From NCBI RefSeq assembly GCF_024198235.1, contig NZ_JAKCFB010000018.1:1-64000 (forward strand): DNA of 64,000 nucleotides, in the 5' to 3' direction. Below are positions 19,462-28,612 of this stretch, in pieces. This DNA comes from Myxococcus dinghuensis (GTDB lineage: Bacteria; Myxococcota; Myxococcia; Myxococcales; Myxococcaceae). Below the pieces are notes generated by a model. That model did not search any database, was not told the DNA's origin, and was given only the letters and a program-made list of their open reading frames with translations. The translations under genes were made by a program, and so were the position numbers. The stretch's first letter is position 1, and the number at the start of each line of letters is the position of its first letter.

Positions 19462-20612
19462 GGTGTCAGCTTACCTAGAACGACTCGGCGTTTCGCGCCA
19501 GTCGCCGACGGGACATTCGCTGCGGTCCCCACCAGGTACTCGGCGGCCAGCAGGGCGAACAACGCGGCCTCCTTCGCACCTTCCGGGAAACCGAGCGTGT
19601 CCAGCGGACGCACCGGGAGGGGATTCAGTCTCGCTCCCAGTCTCTCCATGAGGTGCGGATTCCGCGTGCCTCCTCCCGAGGCGTACACCGCCTCCAGGGC
19701 GGCGGCGTGGGGGCGTATCCACGTCTCGCAGGCCCGGGCGACGCTCTCCACGGTGAACTCGAGGGCGGTGGCCATCAGGTCGTGGGGTTGGCCCGGGAAG
19801 CGCGTCCACAGTCGATCCACCAGCACGTCGCCGTAGCGCTCCCGGCCGGTGGAGCGGGGCGGGGGCTGGGCGAGGAACGGGTCCGCGAGCAGCTCCTCCA
19901 GCAGCGCGGGAATCACCGCGCCCTGGCGCGACAGCGAGCCGTCCAGGTCGCAGCGCAGCGTGCCATCCGTCACGCGCCGCGCCAGTCCGTCCAGCACCAT
20001 GTTGCCGGGGCCGGTGTCGAAGGCGAGGGTGTCCTCCAGCCGGGGGCTCACGACGGACACGTTGGCGATGCCTCCCAGGTTCAGCAGCACGCGGGGCGCG
20101 TCGGCGCCGCGGAACAGCACCCAGTCGAGGTAGGGCACCAGCGGCGCGCCCTGGCCGCCCACCGCGACGTCGCGTGTGCGGAAGTCACTCACGACGGGCA
20201 GGCCGGTGCGCTCGGCGATGACGGCGGGCTCGCCAATCTGGAGCGTGGAGGGCAGGTCCGTGGTGCCCGGCGGGAGGTGGGCCATCGTCTGGCCATGCGA
20301 GCCGATGGCCGCGACGTCCGAGGGCGCCACGTGGGCCTTCGCGAGCACCTGGAGGGCGGCGTGCGCGAAGTGCTCGGCCAGCTCGAAGTCGAGCCGGCTC
20401 AGGCTCGCCGCGTCCTGGGGGCCCAGCATCCGGGCGACGAGCGCGGACGGGAAGGGGACGGAGACGTGGGACAGCAGCCGCAGGCGCGCCGTGTCACTGG
20501 TGCCCGTCACCTCGCAGAGGGCGGCCTCCACGGCGTCCGCGCTGGTGCCCGACAGCAGGCCCACGCACAGGCGGGCGCGCTGGGAATCCGAGAGGGGAGA
20601 TGGGAGGCGCAT
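19458..20612 (-). CDS. anmK: Anhydro-N-acetylmuramic acid kinase
   Basis: Phosphorylates 1,6-anhydroMurNAc from peptidoglycan turnover to MurNAc-6-phosphate, the substrate of MurQ. The protein has 384 residues, about the usual family length. The N-terminal motif is VGLLSGTSADAVEAALCEV; other family stretches are AIGSHGQTMAHLPPG, TGLPVVSDFRTRDVAVGGQG, LNLGGIANVSVV, and FDTGPGNMVLDGLA. The C-terminal SGGGTRNPHLMERL contributes to the ATP/sugar site. I chose ATG 20612, 10 bp after the murQ stop; the longer frame runs back into murQ. The two adjacent steps are encoded together. Confidence 0.93.
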   Translation of the reverse strand: MRLPSPLSDSQRARLCVGLLSGTSADAVEAALCEVTGTSDTARLRLLSHVSVPFPSALVARMLGPQDAASLSRLDFELAEHFAHAALQVLAKAHVAPSDVAAIGSHGQTMAHLPPGTTDLPSTLQIGEPAVIAERTGLPVVSDFRTRDVAVGGQGAPLVPYLDWVLFRGADAPRVLLNLGGIANVSVVSPRLEDTLAFDTGPGNMVLDGLARRVTDGTLRCDLDGSLSRQGAVIPALLEELLADPFLAQPPPRSTGRERYGDVLVDRLWTRFPGQPHDLMATALEFTVESVARACETWIRPHAAALEAVYASGGGTRNPHLMERLGARLNPLPVRPLDTLGFPEGAKEAALFALLAAEYLVGTAANVPSATGAKRRVVLGKLTP

Positions 20613-20622
20613 GCCTCCAAGT

Positions 20623-21585
20623 CTAGGTCCCACCCCCCACACGCCGCCGTGGCCGGGCGGGCGGGGCGTGCGCATGCTTACGTCTCGAAGGCTCGAGCGC
20701 TCGCAGGCCGTTCTCCGCCAGACGCTTGCGTGCCTGGCGGGCGTCCAACCCGGTGAAGTGCATGGCCAGCGCCAGCTTCACCTCGCCCCCGGCGTCCTGG
20801 AGCAGCCTCGTCGCCGCGTCGGGGGGGAGCTGCGTCAGCTCCGCCACCATGCGCGCCGCGCGCGCCCGCAGCTTCGCGTTGGCCGGGCGCAGGTCCACCA
20901 TCCGTCCCCGGTACACCTTGCCCAGGGAGACGAAGGCGGCGGTGGTGATGGCGTTGAGGACGAGCTTCGTCGCCGTGCCGGCCTTCAGCCGCGTGGAGCC
21001 CGCCACCAGCTCCGGCCCCGTGCGCGCCAGCACCAGCGTGTCCACGTCCTCGCGAGCGCGGGGCGGGTTGCAGCACACGAGCACCGTGTGGGCTCCGCGT
21101 CGCTTCGCCTCGCGCAGCGCGGCGCGCACGTAGGGGGTGGAGGCGCTGGCGGTGACGCCGCACACCACGTCCCTCGCCGTCGGCTGGAACTCGCGCACGT
21201 CGCGGGTGCCCGCGTCGGTGTCGTCCTCGGCGCCTTCGACGGCGCGAGTCAACGCGCGGCGTCCGCCGGCGATGCGTGCCTGGATCTGGGAGGGAGCACT
21301 CCCGAAGGTGGGAGGACACTCGCTGGCGTCGAGCACGCCCAGACGACCGCTGGTGCCCGCGCCCACGTAAAGGAGCCGTCCACCGGCCCGCAATGCCTCC
21401 GCGACGGCCGTCGCCGCATCCGCGATGGCGGAGAGCGCTGGCCGGACCGCCTGAACGGCGGCGATATCTTCATCATGCAGCCGGCGGACGACCGACCTGA
21501 CGGAGAGCAGATCTAGGTCGTCCGCGCGGCGATGGAGCCGCTCGGTGGGAGGGATCTTCGACGATGAAGCGCGTGAGGTCCCCAC
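20623..21585 (-). CDS. murQ: N-acetylmuramic acid 6-phosphate etherase
   Basis: Cleaves the lactyl ether of MurNAc-6-phosphate to GlcNAc-6-phosphate and D-lactate in muropeptide recycling. The SIS-domain protein has 320 residues. The family signature is LLYVGAGTSGRLGVLDASEC, followed by RALTRAVEGAEDD with the catalytic acid region. KAGTATKLVLNAITT and a C-terminal UBA-like helical part (LLQDAGGEVKLALAMHFTGL) follow. The C terminus ends in an Arg-rich tail. Translation probably starts at GTG 21585, 16 bp after the rpmB stop. It forms a two-step pathway with anmK. Confidence 0.92.
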   Translation of the reverse strand: MGTSRASSSKIPPTERLHRRADDLDLLSVRSVVRRLHDEDIAAVQAVRPALSAIADAATAVAEALRAGGRLLYVGAGTSGRLGVLDASECPPTFGSAPSQIQARIAGGRRALTRAVEGAEDDTDAGTRDVREFQPTARDVVCGVTASASTPYVRAALREAKRRGAHTVLVCCNPPRAREDVDTLVLARTGPELVAGSTRLKAGTATKLVLNAITTAAFVSLGKVYRGRMVDLRPANAKLRARAARMVAELTQLPPDAATRLLQDAGGEVKLALAMHFTGLDARQARKRLAENGLRALEPSRRKHAHAPPARPRRRVGGGT

Positions 21586-21601
21586 CCTCGAGCGCCATGC
21601 T

Positions 21602-21793
21602 TCAAGCGGCCTTCGTCACCTTGCCCGCCTTGATGCAGCGGGTGCAGGCCAGAACGCGCTCCGTACGGCCCTCGACGCTCGCCCGGACCTTCTGCAGGTT
21701 CGGGAGGGTGCGCCGCTTGGACTTGTTGTTCGCGTGGCTGACGTTGTTGCCGACGAGCGGACGCTTGCCACAGATGTCACACTTCCACGCCAT
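21602..21793 (-). CDS. rpmB: 50S ribosomal protein L28
   Basis: Complete 63-residue L28 with the zinc-binding (C+) form: C5 and C8 in [10 protein letters not shown], and C51 and C54 in ACTRCIKAG. The central [20 protein letters not shown] is typical. A ribosome-binding site is visible before the ATG (AAGGAG, then AGAGG). It is the first gene of an apparent unit rpmB-murQ-anmK-GTPase, though an internal promoter for murQ cannot be excluded. Confidence 0.97.
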   Translation of the reverse strand: MAWKCDICGKRPLVGNNVSHANNKSKRRTLPNLQKVRASVEGRTERVLACTRCIKAGKVTKAA

Positions 21794-21898
21794 GACCTCT
21801 AACTCCTTGAAAACTGGGGCGTTGGACGCCTGCCATGAAAAGAGCGGCGGAACCTGCCAGAAAGCCGCTTGGAAATCCAGCCTTTCGGCCGTTTTGGA

Positions 21899-23425
21899 TC
21901 AGCCTTTGAGCGGATCCTTCTTCTTCAGCATGTCCTGAACCAGCCTCGCCGCGCGAGCGCCGGCCAGCAGCTCGCCCTCCAGGCCCAGGCCAGGGAGGAC
22001 CTCCCGCCCCGCCAGGAGCAGGTTCTTCACCGGGGTGCGCTGGCTCAGTCCCGTGACGCCCAGGAAGGCCTCGGACTCGAAGCTGTAGAGCGGGTGGGGC
22101 ATGAGCCGGCTGCCGCGCACGTCCCCGGCGTCCAGGTAGGGCGCCGAGCGCAGGAGCCGGTGCTGGGCGGTGAAGGGCATCACCGCGTCGAGCCGGGCGT
22201 CGATGCGCGCGGCCACGCCGTGGAGGTACTCCTCGCCCAGGTCGCGGGCGGAGGCGGGGACGAAGACGCCGGCGCACACCACGCGCACGCCCTCCACGTC
22301 CTTGCTCTCCTTGGCGTTGCCCGGGGCGGTGCGCGCCGGGTGGAGTTGGATCAGCATGGCCCCCAGCTCGGGGTCCTCGGTGTCCACCAGCGTCAGCTCG
22401 CCCATGCCGCGCGGGAGGGCCGTCTCCGGCACCACCCAGTTGACGGTGAAGAGGATGGAGCGGGTGTTGGACTGGTCCAGGTGCTCGAGCAGGTCGCGGT
22501 GGTGCTTCTTGTCGGTCTTCACCAGCCGCCGCAGCGCGCCCGAGTCCGTCGCGGCGACGAGGCACGAGGCGCGGTAGAGCGTGTCCGAGCGCACCAGCTT
22601 CACGCCCGCGAACTTGTTCCCGTCGAAGGAGATCTCCTCGACGATGAAGCCCGTGGGGCTGTCGCGGTTGAGCACGTCTCCGCCCAGCTCCGACACGCGC
22701 CGCGTGAGCAGCTCGCGCAGGCCCTCGTGGCCGCCGGTGAAGGTGGACGGCGCGGACAGCACCTGGGACAGGGGGCGGGTGAGCGCGAGCGGCGACTCGG
22801 GCTTCTCCAGGTGGGAGATGAAGGGGCGCAGCCCCCGCACGAGCGCGGCGGCGGGCGCGTCCGACACCAGCCGGGGCGCGGACTCCAGGCCGGGGTGGGA
22901 CTTGATGAGCTTCTTGAGGCCCCAGCCCTCGAAGAAGCCGTCGGGGGGCAGCTCGGGCTTGTCCTTGAAGAAGGCGTCGCTCGCCTCGTGCTGCGCGGCG
23001 GTGCCGGCGATGGCGCCCAGGAGCGCCTCGCCGTCCTCACCCAGCTCGCGGGTGACCTCGGCCTTGCGGCGGGCGGCATCCCCGTGCAGGTCCATCCGGT
23101 TCCGGGGCAGGACGAGCTGGAGCTCCGGCGCGTGGGGGCGCAAGGCGCGCTGCACGGCGGTGGTGAGGCCCAGCTCCGTGAGGGCCTCCTCCACGGCGGG
23201 CATGGCCTTGAGCGGGGGCGCGACGAAGGGCGCGTAGGGGAGCACGTAGCCGCCGTGCTCGTACCCCGGCCCCATGCCGTCGTGTTCCACCAGGAGGACG
23301 CGGTGGTTGCGCTTGGCCAGCAGCGCCGCGGTGAGCGCGCCACCGAGCTGGCTGCCCAGCACGATGACGTCGTACACGTGCCGGGACGGGCCCGAGGGAA
23401 GCTTGAGTTTGGCTGCGGACGTCAT
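21899..23425 (-). CDS. FAD-dependent oxidoreductase, phytoene desaturase-like
   Basis: Protein of 508 residues with an N-terminal FAD-binding Rossmann motif (VYDVIVLGSQLGGALTAALL, with VEHD at the end of beta-2) and a C-terminal FAD-contact region (NLLLAGREVLPGLGLEGELL). The overall plan matches the NAD(P)/FAD oxidoreductases related to carotenoid desaturases and isomerases. The glycine motif is LGSQLGG rather than the usual GxGxxG. Substrate is not indicated and there are no carotenoid genes nearby. ATG 23425 is chosen over TTG 23446. Alone on the strand, 105 bp upstream of rpmB. Confidence 0.75.
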   Translation of the reverse strand: MTSAAKLKLPSGPSRHVYDVIVLGSQLGGALTAALLAKRNHRVLLVEHDGMGPGYEHGGYVLPYAPFVAPPLKAMPAVEEALTELGLTTAVQRALRPHAPELQLVLPRNRMDLHGDAARRKAEVTRELGEDGEALLGAIAGTAAQHEASDAFFKDKPELPPDGFFEGWGLKKLIKSHPGLESAPRLVSDAPAAALVRGLRPFISHLEKPESPLALTRPLSQVLSAPSTFTGGHEGLRELLTRRVSELGGDVLNRDSPTGFIVEEISFDGNKFAGVKLVRSDTLYRASCLVAATDSGALRRLVKTDKKHHRDLLEHLDQSNTRSILFTVNWVVPETALPRGMGELTLVDTEDPELGAMLIQLHPARTAPGNAKESKDVEGVRVVCAGVFVPASARDLGEEYLHGVAARIDARLDAVMPFTAQHRLLRSAPYLDAGDVRGSRLMPHPLYSFESEAFLGVTGLSQRTPVKNLLLAGREVLPGLGLEGELLAGARAARLVQDMLKKKDPLKG

Positions 23426-23528
23426 GCGGCGGGCAACACTACACAACGTCCTCGCCGCTGGCGCTCTTTTGGCGCGGGGTCGATTCCAGGCCCGGCGGAA
23501 GTCCCCCCAAAGCTGATGCGCCGGTGAC

Positions 23529-24215
23529 TCAGGCGCGGGGCCCGAACAGCCGCGCCTCCAGGTCCTGGGGCAGGGTGACGAAGTCCTCGAGGATCCAGGC
23601 CGCGCCGGCCTCGCGCAGTTGGGCGCCGGAGGTCGTGGTGGTGAGTCCCACCACGGCCATGCCCGCGGCGCGGGCGGACTGCACGCCGAGGATGGCGTCC
23701 TCGAAGGCGAGGCACCGGGAGGGTTCCACGCCCAGGCCCTTCGCCGCGGCGAGGAAGATGTCGGGCGCGGGCTTGCCGCGGGAGACCTCCTCGGCGCCGA
23801 CGATGCGGTCGAAGGTGGGGCGCAGCCCCAGCCCGTCGATGACCAGCTCTCGGTTGCCCTGGGGCGCGGCCGTGGCGATGGCCAGGGGGATGCCGGCGGC
23901 GCGCAGCCGGGTGATGAGCGCCTCCGCGCCCCGGTGCAGCCGCAGGTGGGGCCGGTAGAGGGTGCGGTAGTGGGTCTCCTTCTCGTCCGCGAGCTGCTCC
24001 AGCTCCCGTGCGTCGACGGGGCGGCCCAGGAGCTCCGGGAGGATCTCCTCGTTCTTCCGGCCGGCGAAGCGCGTCTGGAAGTCGTCCGCCGTGAGCGACA
24101 GCCCGAGCCTCCGGGCGAGGGCCACCCAGGCCTGGTTGTGGAACACCATGTTGTCGACCAGGGTGCCGTCCATGTCGAAGATGGCGGCGCGCAGGGGCGT
24201 GTCGGAGAGTGTCAT
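23529..24215 (-). CDS. HAD-family phosphatase, beta-phosphoglucomutase-like
   Basis: Protein of 228 residues of HAD subfamily IA. Motif I is AIFDMDGTLVDNMVFH (nucleophile D14, acid/base D16). Motif II Thr/Ser lies in LAIATAAPQGN. Motif III Lys lies in EEVSRGKPAPDIFL, and motif IV acidic residues in CLAFEDAILGVQSARAAGM. The DMDGTLVDN/KPAPD pattern fits sugar-phosphate phosphatases or mutases. GGGAG lies 3 bp upstream of the ATG. It is divergent from the hydrolase gene at 24300 and sits about 100 bp from the flavoprotein gene. Confidence 0.85.
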   Translation of the reverse strand: MTLSDTPLRAAIFDMDGTLVDNMVFHNQAWVALARRLGLSLTADDFQTRFAGRKNEEILPELLGRPVDARELEQLADEKETHYRTLYRPHLRLHRGAEALITRLRAAGIPLAIATAAPQGNRELVIDGLGLRPTFDRIVGAEEVSRGKPAPDIFLAAAKGLGVEPSRCLAFEDAILGVQSARAAGMAVVGLTTTTSGAQLREAGAAWILEDFVTLPQDLEARLFGPRA

Positions 24216-24299
24216 GGTCTCCCACCCATAACGCGCTGGGGGGAGGGCGGGTCCACGGAAACCGCGCGCCCGGGCCGCATGGCTGATATCCCCGCTTCC

Positions 24300-25406
24300 A
24301 TGAGCGATGACGTGCTGTGGGAGACGCGTGGGGCGGTGGGCGTGGTGACGCTGAATCGCCCCAAGGCGCTCAACGCGCTGAGCCTGGACATGTGCCGGGT
24401 GCTGCTCCCTCGGCTGGAGGCCTGGGCGGCGGACCCGGAGGTGAAGGCCGTGGTCATCCGAGGCGCGGGCGGTCGGGCGTTCTGCGCGGGGGGCGACGTG
24501 CGCGCGGTGGCCGCGTCCGTGGTGGATGCGGCGCCCACCGGGAGCGGCGAGCGGCTGTCGCGCGAGTTCTTCCGCGCGGAGTACACGCTGAACCACCGCA
24601 TCCACCACCTCGGCAAGCCGTACATCTCCCTGGTGGATGGCATCTGCATGGGAGGGGGCCTGGGGCTGTCCATGCACGGCTCCCACCGCGTCGTCACGGA
24701 GCGGCTCGTGCTGGCGATGCCGGAGACGGCCATCGGCCTGTTCCCGGACGTGGGCGGCGGCTGGTTCCTGCCGCGCTTCCCGGGCGAGTCCGGGACGTAT
24801 CTCGGCCTGACGGGCGCGCGCTGCAACGCGGCCGACGCGATGTGGCTCGGCTACGGCACGCACTTCGTCGAGTCGGCCCGGCTGGAGGTGGTGCTCGACG
24901 CGCTGGTGGACGCGCCGTGGGGGATGGGGAGCGCGAGCGCGGTGGTGGACCAGGTGCTGGCGGACTTCCACGCGGACGCGGGCACGTCGGTCCTGGGCAC
25001 GCAGCACGCGGCGATCGACCGGTGCTTCGCGGCCGAGCGCGTGGAGGACATCCAGCAGGCGCTCGAGTCGGAGGGCTCGCCCTGGGCGCAGGAGACGTGG
25101 GCGACGCTGCTGCGCATGTGCCCCACGAGTCTCAAGGTGTCGCTGCGCCAGCTCCGCATGGGGCGCACGCGCGGCTACGACGAGATGGCCCTGGTGGAGT
25201 ACCGGCTGAGCCAGGCGATGACGGCGCGCGCGGACTTCCGTGAGGGCATCCGCGCGGTGCTGGTGGACAAGGACAACAAGCCCCGCTGGCACCCGGGCAC
25301 GCTGGGCGATGTCTCCGAGGCGGACGTGGAGGCGTGCTTCGCGCCCCTGGAGGGCGACCCGTTCGTGCTGCCCTCGCGCGAGGGCGCTAGAGGTCCTCGT
25401 CGCTGA
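24300..25406 (+). CDS. 3-hydroxyisobutyryl-CoA hydrolase (enoyl-CoA hydratase/isomerase family)
   Basis: Crotonase-fold protein of 368 residues, longer than simple hydratases. The oxyanion-hole region is FCAGGDVRAVAAS, followed by DGICMGGGLGLSMHGSHRVV and the hallmark METAIGLFPDVGGGWFLPRF-like stretch (here LAMPETAIGLFPDVGGGWF). These match HIBCH, which releases 3-hydroxyisobutyrate in valine breakdown. ATG 24300 is preferred: TATCCC at 24287-24292 would put transcription start next to it; ATG 24279 is the alternative. The last 20 bp overlap the convergent DUF523 gene. Confidence 0.85.
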   Translation: MSDDVLWETRGAVGVVTLNRPKALNALSLDMCRVLLPRLEAWAADPEVKAVVIRGAGGRAFCAGGDVRAVAASVVDAAPTGSGERLSREFFRAEYTLNHRIHHLGKPYISLVDGICMGGGLGLSMHGSHRVVTERLVLAMPETAIGLFPDVGGGWFLPRFPGESGTYLGLTGARCNAADAMWLGYGTHFVESARLEVVLDALVDAPWGMGSASAVVDQVLADFHADAGTSVLGTQHAAIDRCFAAERVEDIQQALESEGSPWAQETWATLLRMCPTSLKVSLRQLRMGRTRGYDEMALVEYRLSQAMTARADFREGIRAVLVDKDNKPRWHPGTLGDVSEADVEACFAPLEGDPFVLPSREGARGPRR

Positions 25407-26121
25407 GGACGGTGACGCCCTCGGCCCGGAGCAGGGCGGTGGTGATGCCTTCCCCGGGCCGGAGCGTTCCGGACTCGTACACGCGCTGGCTCCCGCACGA
25501 GGGGCTCTTCTCCTTCAGCAGCGCCACGGTGATGCCGAACCGGCGCGTGGCCGCGAGCGCAAGCCGCGCGCCACGCTGGAAGTCCTCCGTGCGGTCCACT
25601 CGGGCCTCGCGCTCGAGGGCGCGTGCGTGTCCCGCCCAGACGTCCACGCCCGTGCCGCCGCTCAGGTCCACGGGCGGGCGCGGAATCGGAAGGCCCGAGC
25701 CGACCTCGGGGCAGAGGGGGACGACCTCCTTGCCCTCCAGCGCCGCGAGCACCTTCTCCGAGCGCTGCGAGCGGCCGTCGTAGCGCACCGCCTCGCCCAG
25801 CAGGCACGCGCTCACGAGGACCACCCGCGCCTCACGAAGCGCCGCGCGCCGCTCCTCACGGGCGGCTGCCGTGTCGGCCTGCGAGGGGGGCCTGGGGAGA
25901 GCCCCCGCCACTTCATCTTCTCTCAGGGGCCGCGAAGCGGCTGCTCCGCGCCGGTCGGATGCCTGCGCGCGAACCCCTGCCTCGTCATCGCTCCCGGGAC
26001 GCGGGGCGGTGCCCGCGCCTCCGTCCGGCGAAGAGAGGTGGAGAGCCGTCTCGGAATCGCCGCGCGACTCGACGGGCTCGGTGCCGCTCGCGTCCGGCGA
26101 GGGCGGGGGCCCTCTCGTCAC
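25387..26121 (-). CDS. DUF523 family protein with an N-terminal extension
   Basis: The C-terminal ~150 residues are a clear DUF523 domain: VVLVSACLLGEAVRYDGRSQ, then VVPLCPEVGSGLPIPRPPVD, then LLKEKSPSCGSQRVYESGTL. Function is unknown; the conserved Cys residues hint at metal or redox chemistry. The start is uncertain. GTG 26121 overlaps the purN stop as GTGA and would give 244 residues with ~95 disordered Pro/Ser/Gly/Arg-rich residues. A GTG near 25835 would give only the domain. I favour the coupled start weakly. Overlaps the convergent hydrolase gene by 20 bp. Confidence 0.7.
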   Translation of the reverse strand: MTRGPPPSPDASGTEPVESRGDSETALHLSSPDGGAGTAPRPGSDDEAGVRAQASDRRGAAASRPLREDEVAGALPRPPSQADTAAAREERRAALREARVVLVSACLLGEAVRYDGRSQRSEKVLAALEGKEVVPLCPEVGSGLPIPRPPVDLSGGTGVDVWAGHARALEREARVDRTEDFQRGARLALAATRRFGITVALLKEKSPSCGSQRVYESGTLRPGEGITTALLRAEGVTVLSDEDL

Positions 26122-26783
26122 TCCATCGCCCCGGGGCTTCGAAGCGCCAGCGCGTCCGTGGTCGCCCGCGCCGCCACGCGGGTGCGCGCCCCCTCGAGAG
26201 ACACCTGCCCCGTCACCGCCAGCCGCACGGCGAGCGGGTACAGGCGGTGCTCCTCGACGAGGATGCGCGCGCCGAGGCTCTTCTCGTCGTCGTCCGGCAG
26301 CACCGGCACCGCGGCCTGGCCGATGATGGGCCCCGTGTCGGTGCCCGCGTCGACGAAGTGCACCGTGCAGCCGGCGACCTTCACCCCACGCTCCAGCGCC
26401 TGCCGCTGGGCATGCAGCCCCGGGAAGGACGGCAGGAGGGACGGGTGGATGTTCAGCACCCGTCCGGGGAAGCGGCCCAGGAAGTCCGCGCTCAACAGGC
26501 GCATGAACCCCGCCAGGCAGATCCACTCGACGCGGGCTTCGCGCAGCGCGCCGAGGAGGGCCTGCTCGAAATCCACCTTGGATGCGTGCGCCTTGTGGTC
26601 CACCACCACCGCGGGCACGCCCGCGGCGCGAGCCCGCTCCAGCGCGTAGGCGGTGGCGACGTTGGACACCACGCACGCCACCTCTGCCGGGTAGTCCGGG
26701 CGCGCGCACGCGTCGAGCAGCGCCTGGAGGTTGCTCCCGCTGCCGCTGACGAGCACGCCCAGCCGCGCCCGGGAGGCGCTCAT
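26118..26783 (-). CDS. purN: Phosphoribosylglycinamide formyltransferase
   Basis: Transfers formyl from 10-formyl-THF to GAR (third step of IMP synthesis). The protein has 221 residues. N-terminal [20 protein letters not shown] binds the phosphoribosyl group. The catalytic set is Asn and His in [18 protein letters not shown] and Asp in [16 protein letters not shown]. The ATG overlaps the purM stop as ATGA, so both steps are co-translated. The C terminus overlaps the start of the DUF523 gene. Confidence 0.95.
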   Translation of the reverse strand: MSASRARLGVLVSGSGSNLQALLDACARPDYPAEVACVVSNVATAYALERARAAGVPAVVVDHKAHASKVDFEQALLGALREARVEWICLAGFMRLLSADFLGRFPGRVLNIHPSLLPSFPGLHAQRQALERGVKVAGCTVHFVDAGTDTGPIIGQAAVPVLPDDDEKSLGARILVEEHRLYPLAVRLAVTGQVSLEGARTRVAARATTDALALRSPGAME

Positions 26784-27817
26784 GGCTCGATGACCGCCGT
26801 CGCCTCGCCCTGGCCCGCCTCCACGCGGCCCACTTCAGACGCCTGCACGCCGCGCTGGGTCAGCACCTCCAGCGCGCGGGCGACGTCCTCCTTCGCCACG
26901 ACGACGATGAGCCCCAGGCCCATGTTGAACGTGTTGAACATCTCGTCCCGGGCGACCTGACCCAGCCGGGCGATGAGGTCGAAGATGGGCGGCTTCACCC
27001 AGGCGCGCTCGCTGAGCACCGCCCGCGTGCCGTCCGGCAGGCACCGGGGCAGGTTGCCGGGGATGCCGCTGCCGGTGATGTGCGCCATGCCCTTGACCTT
27101 CACGGCCTGCGCCAGCGCCAGCGCGTCCTTCACGTAGATGCGCGTGGGCTCCAACAGCGCGTCGCCCAGCGGCCGGCCCAGGCCCTCCGGCGTCGCGTCC
27201 AGCGCCAGCTTCGCGTCCTCGAGCAGCACCTTGCGCGCCAGCGAGTAGCCGTTGCTGTGAAGGCCCGAGGACGTCAGGCCGATGAGCGCGTCACCGGGGC
27301 GGATGCCCTTGCCGTCGATGATGGCCGAGCGCTCCACCACGCCCACGCAGAAGCCCGCCAGGTCGTACTCGCCCCGCGCGTAGAAGCCCGGCATCTCCGC
27401 CGTCTCGCCGCCCAGCAGCGTGCACCCCGCCTGCTCGCAGCCCTGCGCGATGCCCTTCACCACCTCGGCCGCCGCGTCCACCTCCAGGCGCCCCGTGGCG
27501 AAGTAGTCCAGGAAGAACAGCGGCTCCGCGCCGCAGGTGAGGATGTCGTTGACCGACATCGCCACCAGGTCGATGCCCACCGTGCCGTGCCGGCCCGCGG
27601 CGAAGGCCACCTTCAGCTTGGTGCCCACCCCGTCCGTGCCCGCCACCAGCACCGGCTCCCGGTACTTGCCCGGGGGCAGGGCGAACAGGCCGCCGAAGCC
27701 GCCGACCCCCGCGAGGACCTCCGGGCGCATCGTGCGCGCGGCGTAGGGCTTGATTCGGTCGACGAAGGCGTCGCCGGCCTCGATATCCACTCCGGACTGC
27801 TTGTAGGTCGTTCCCAC
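26780..27817 (-). CDS. purM: Phosphoribosylformylglycinamidine cyclo-ligase
   Basis: ATP-dependent closure of the imidazole ring (AIR synthetase), 345 residues, the normal family length. Family motifs are [72 protein letters not shown] and [17 protein letters not shown]. The GTG start lacks a strong ribosome-binding site. A 6-bp inverted repeat (27819-27837) lies directly upstream. It leads the purM-purN-DUF523 unit and is divergent from the Crp-like gene. Confidence 0.95.
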   Translation of the reverse strand: MGTTYKQSGVDIEAGDAFVDRIKPYAARTMRPEVLAGVGGFGGLFALPPGKYREPVLVAGTDGVGTKLKVAFAAGRHGTVGIDLVAMSVNDILTCGAEPLFFLDYFATGRLEVDAAAEVVKGIAQGCEQAGCTLLGGETAEMPGFYARGEYDLAGFCVGVVERSAIIDGKGIRPGDALIGLTSSGLHSNGYSLARKVLLEDAKLALDATPEGLGRPLGDALLEPTRIYVKDALALAQAVKVKGMAHITGSGIPGNLPRCLPDGTRAVLSERAWVKPPIFDLIARLGQVARDEMFNTFNMGLGLIVVVAKEDVARALEVLTQRGVQASEVGRVEAGQGEATAVIEP

Positions 27818-27818
27818 G

Positions 27819-27837
27819 GGCCGGCCTTGTACCGGCC
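27819..27837 (-). other. Inverted repeat just upstream of purM
   Basis: GGCCGG (27819-27824) and CCGGCC (27832-27837) are perfect inverted repeats with a 7-bp spacer. They end 1 bp before the purM start codon on the minus strand, so a hairpin here could hide the start region. Could equally be a chance GC-rich palindrome. Confidence 0.3.
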
Positions 27838-27942
27838 AGCGCCCCCGTTGTCTCGGCTCCTGATTCGGAGGTGTCGGGTTTGCGGCTACAGCGGGCGCCC
27901 GTCGTGGCCAAAAGGGAATTTGACCAGGGGGGAGGGGACTGA

Positions 27943-28611
27943 TTGACTCGCCGCAGGATGGGCGCCGAGGAAACCCTCTTTCAACGTTTCGGCAAGGAAT
28001 TCCCCAAGGGCACCGAGCTCTTCCGCGAGGGAGAAGCCGGCAAGGAGATGTTCGTCATCCAGGCGGGCAAGGTCTCCATCTCCAAGCGCGTGCGCGACGT
28101 GGAGAAGGTCCTGGCCGTGCTCGGGCCAGGCGAGTTCTTCGGGGAGATGGCCATCATCTCCAACAAGCCACGCAACGCGTCCGCGGTGGTCAACGAGGAC
28201 GCGCGGCTGCTGGTCATCGACCCCAAGACGTTCGAGGCGATGATCCGCGGCAACGCGGAGATCGCCGTCCGGATGATCAAGAAGCTGGCGGAGCGGCTGT
28301 CGGAGGCCGACGCACAGATCGAGAACCTGCTGCACAACGACCCGGCCAGCCGGGTGGTGCACCAGCTCATCCAGATCGCCCAGACGCGCGGCCGTGCCTC
28401 CGAGGGCGGCAGCACGGAGGTCGACTTCCCCGTGCGCGAGATGCCCCGCCAGATCGGCGTGGGCGAGCCCGCCGTCCGCAGCGTGCTCGACCGGTTGGCC
28501 CGCGCCGGCCTCGTCGCGACCAGTGGTGACAGAGTCACCGTGTATGACACGGCCAGACTCCACGACTTCCTCCAATACCTGGAGATGAAGTGGAAGTTCG
28601 GAGACCTCTAG
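27943..28611 (+). CDS. Crp/Fnr-type cyclic nucleotide-binding transcriptional regulator
   Basis: Protein of 222 residues. The cNMP-binding barrel spans about 15-130 and keeps a phosphate-binding cassette ([20 protein letters not shown], with the Glu and Arg that contact the cyclic phosphate). A dimer helix follows, then a winged helix ([20 protein letters not shown]). The cassette suggests true cAMP or cGMP binding, which fits the phosphodiesterase gene 1 bp downstream and two cyclase genes elsewhere in the window. TTG 27943 has GGAGGGG 5 bp upstream; ATG 27958 is the alternative start and is the likelier conserved N terminus (MGAEETLF). Confidence 0.88.
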   Translation: MTRRRMGAEETLFQRFGKEFPKGTELFREGEAGKEMFVIQAGKVSISKRVRDVEKVLAVLGPGEFFGEMAIISNKPRNASAVVNEDARLLVIDPKTFEAMIRGNAEIAVRMIKKLAERLSEADAQIENLLHNDPASRVVHQLIQIAQTRGRASEGGSTEVDFPVREMPRQIGVGEPAVRSVLDRLARAGLVATSGDRVTVYDTARLHDFLQYLEMKWKFGDL

Positions 28612-28612
28612 C

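Noticed and set aside
27869..27885. Possible sigma-54 site upstream of the Crp-like gene (GG and TTGC at the right spacing)
   Set aside because: Only the GG and TTGC cores match; the -24 box lacks the rest of TGGCAC, so a chance match is likely in GC-rich DNA.
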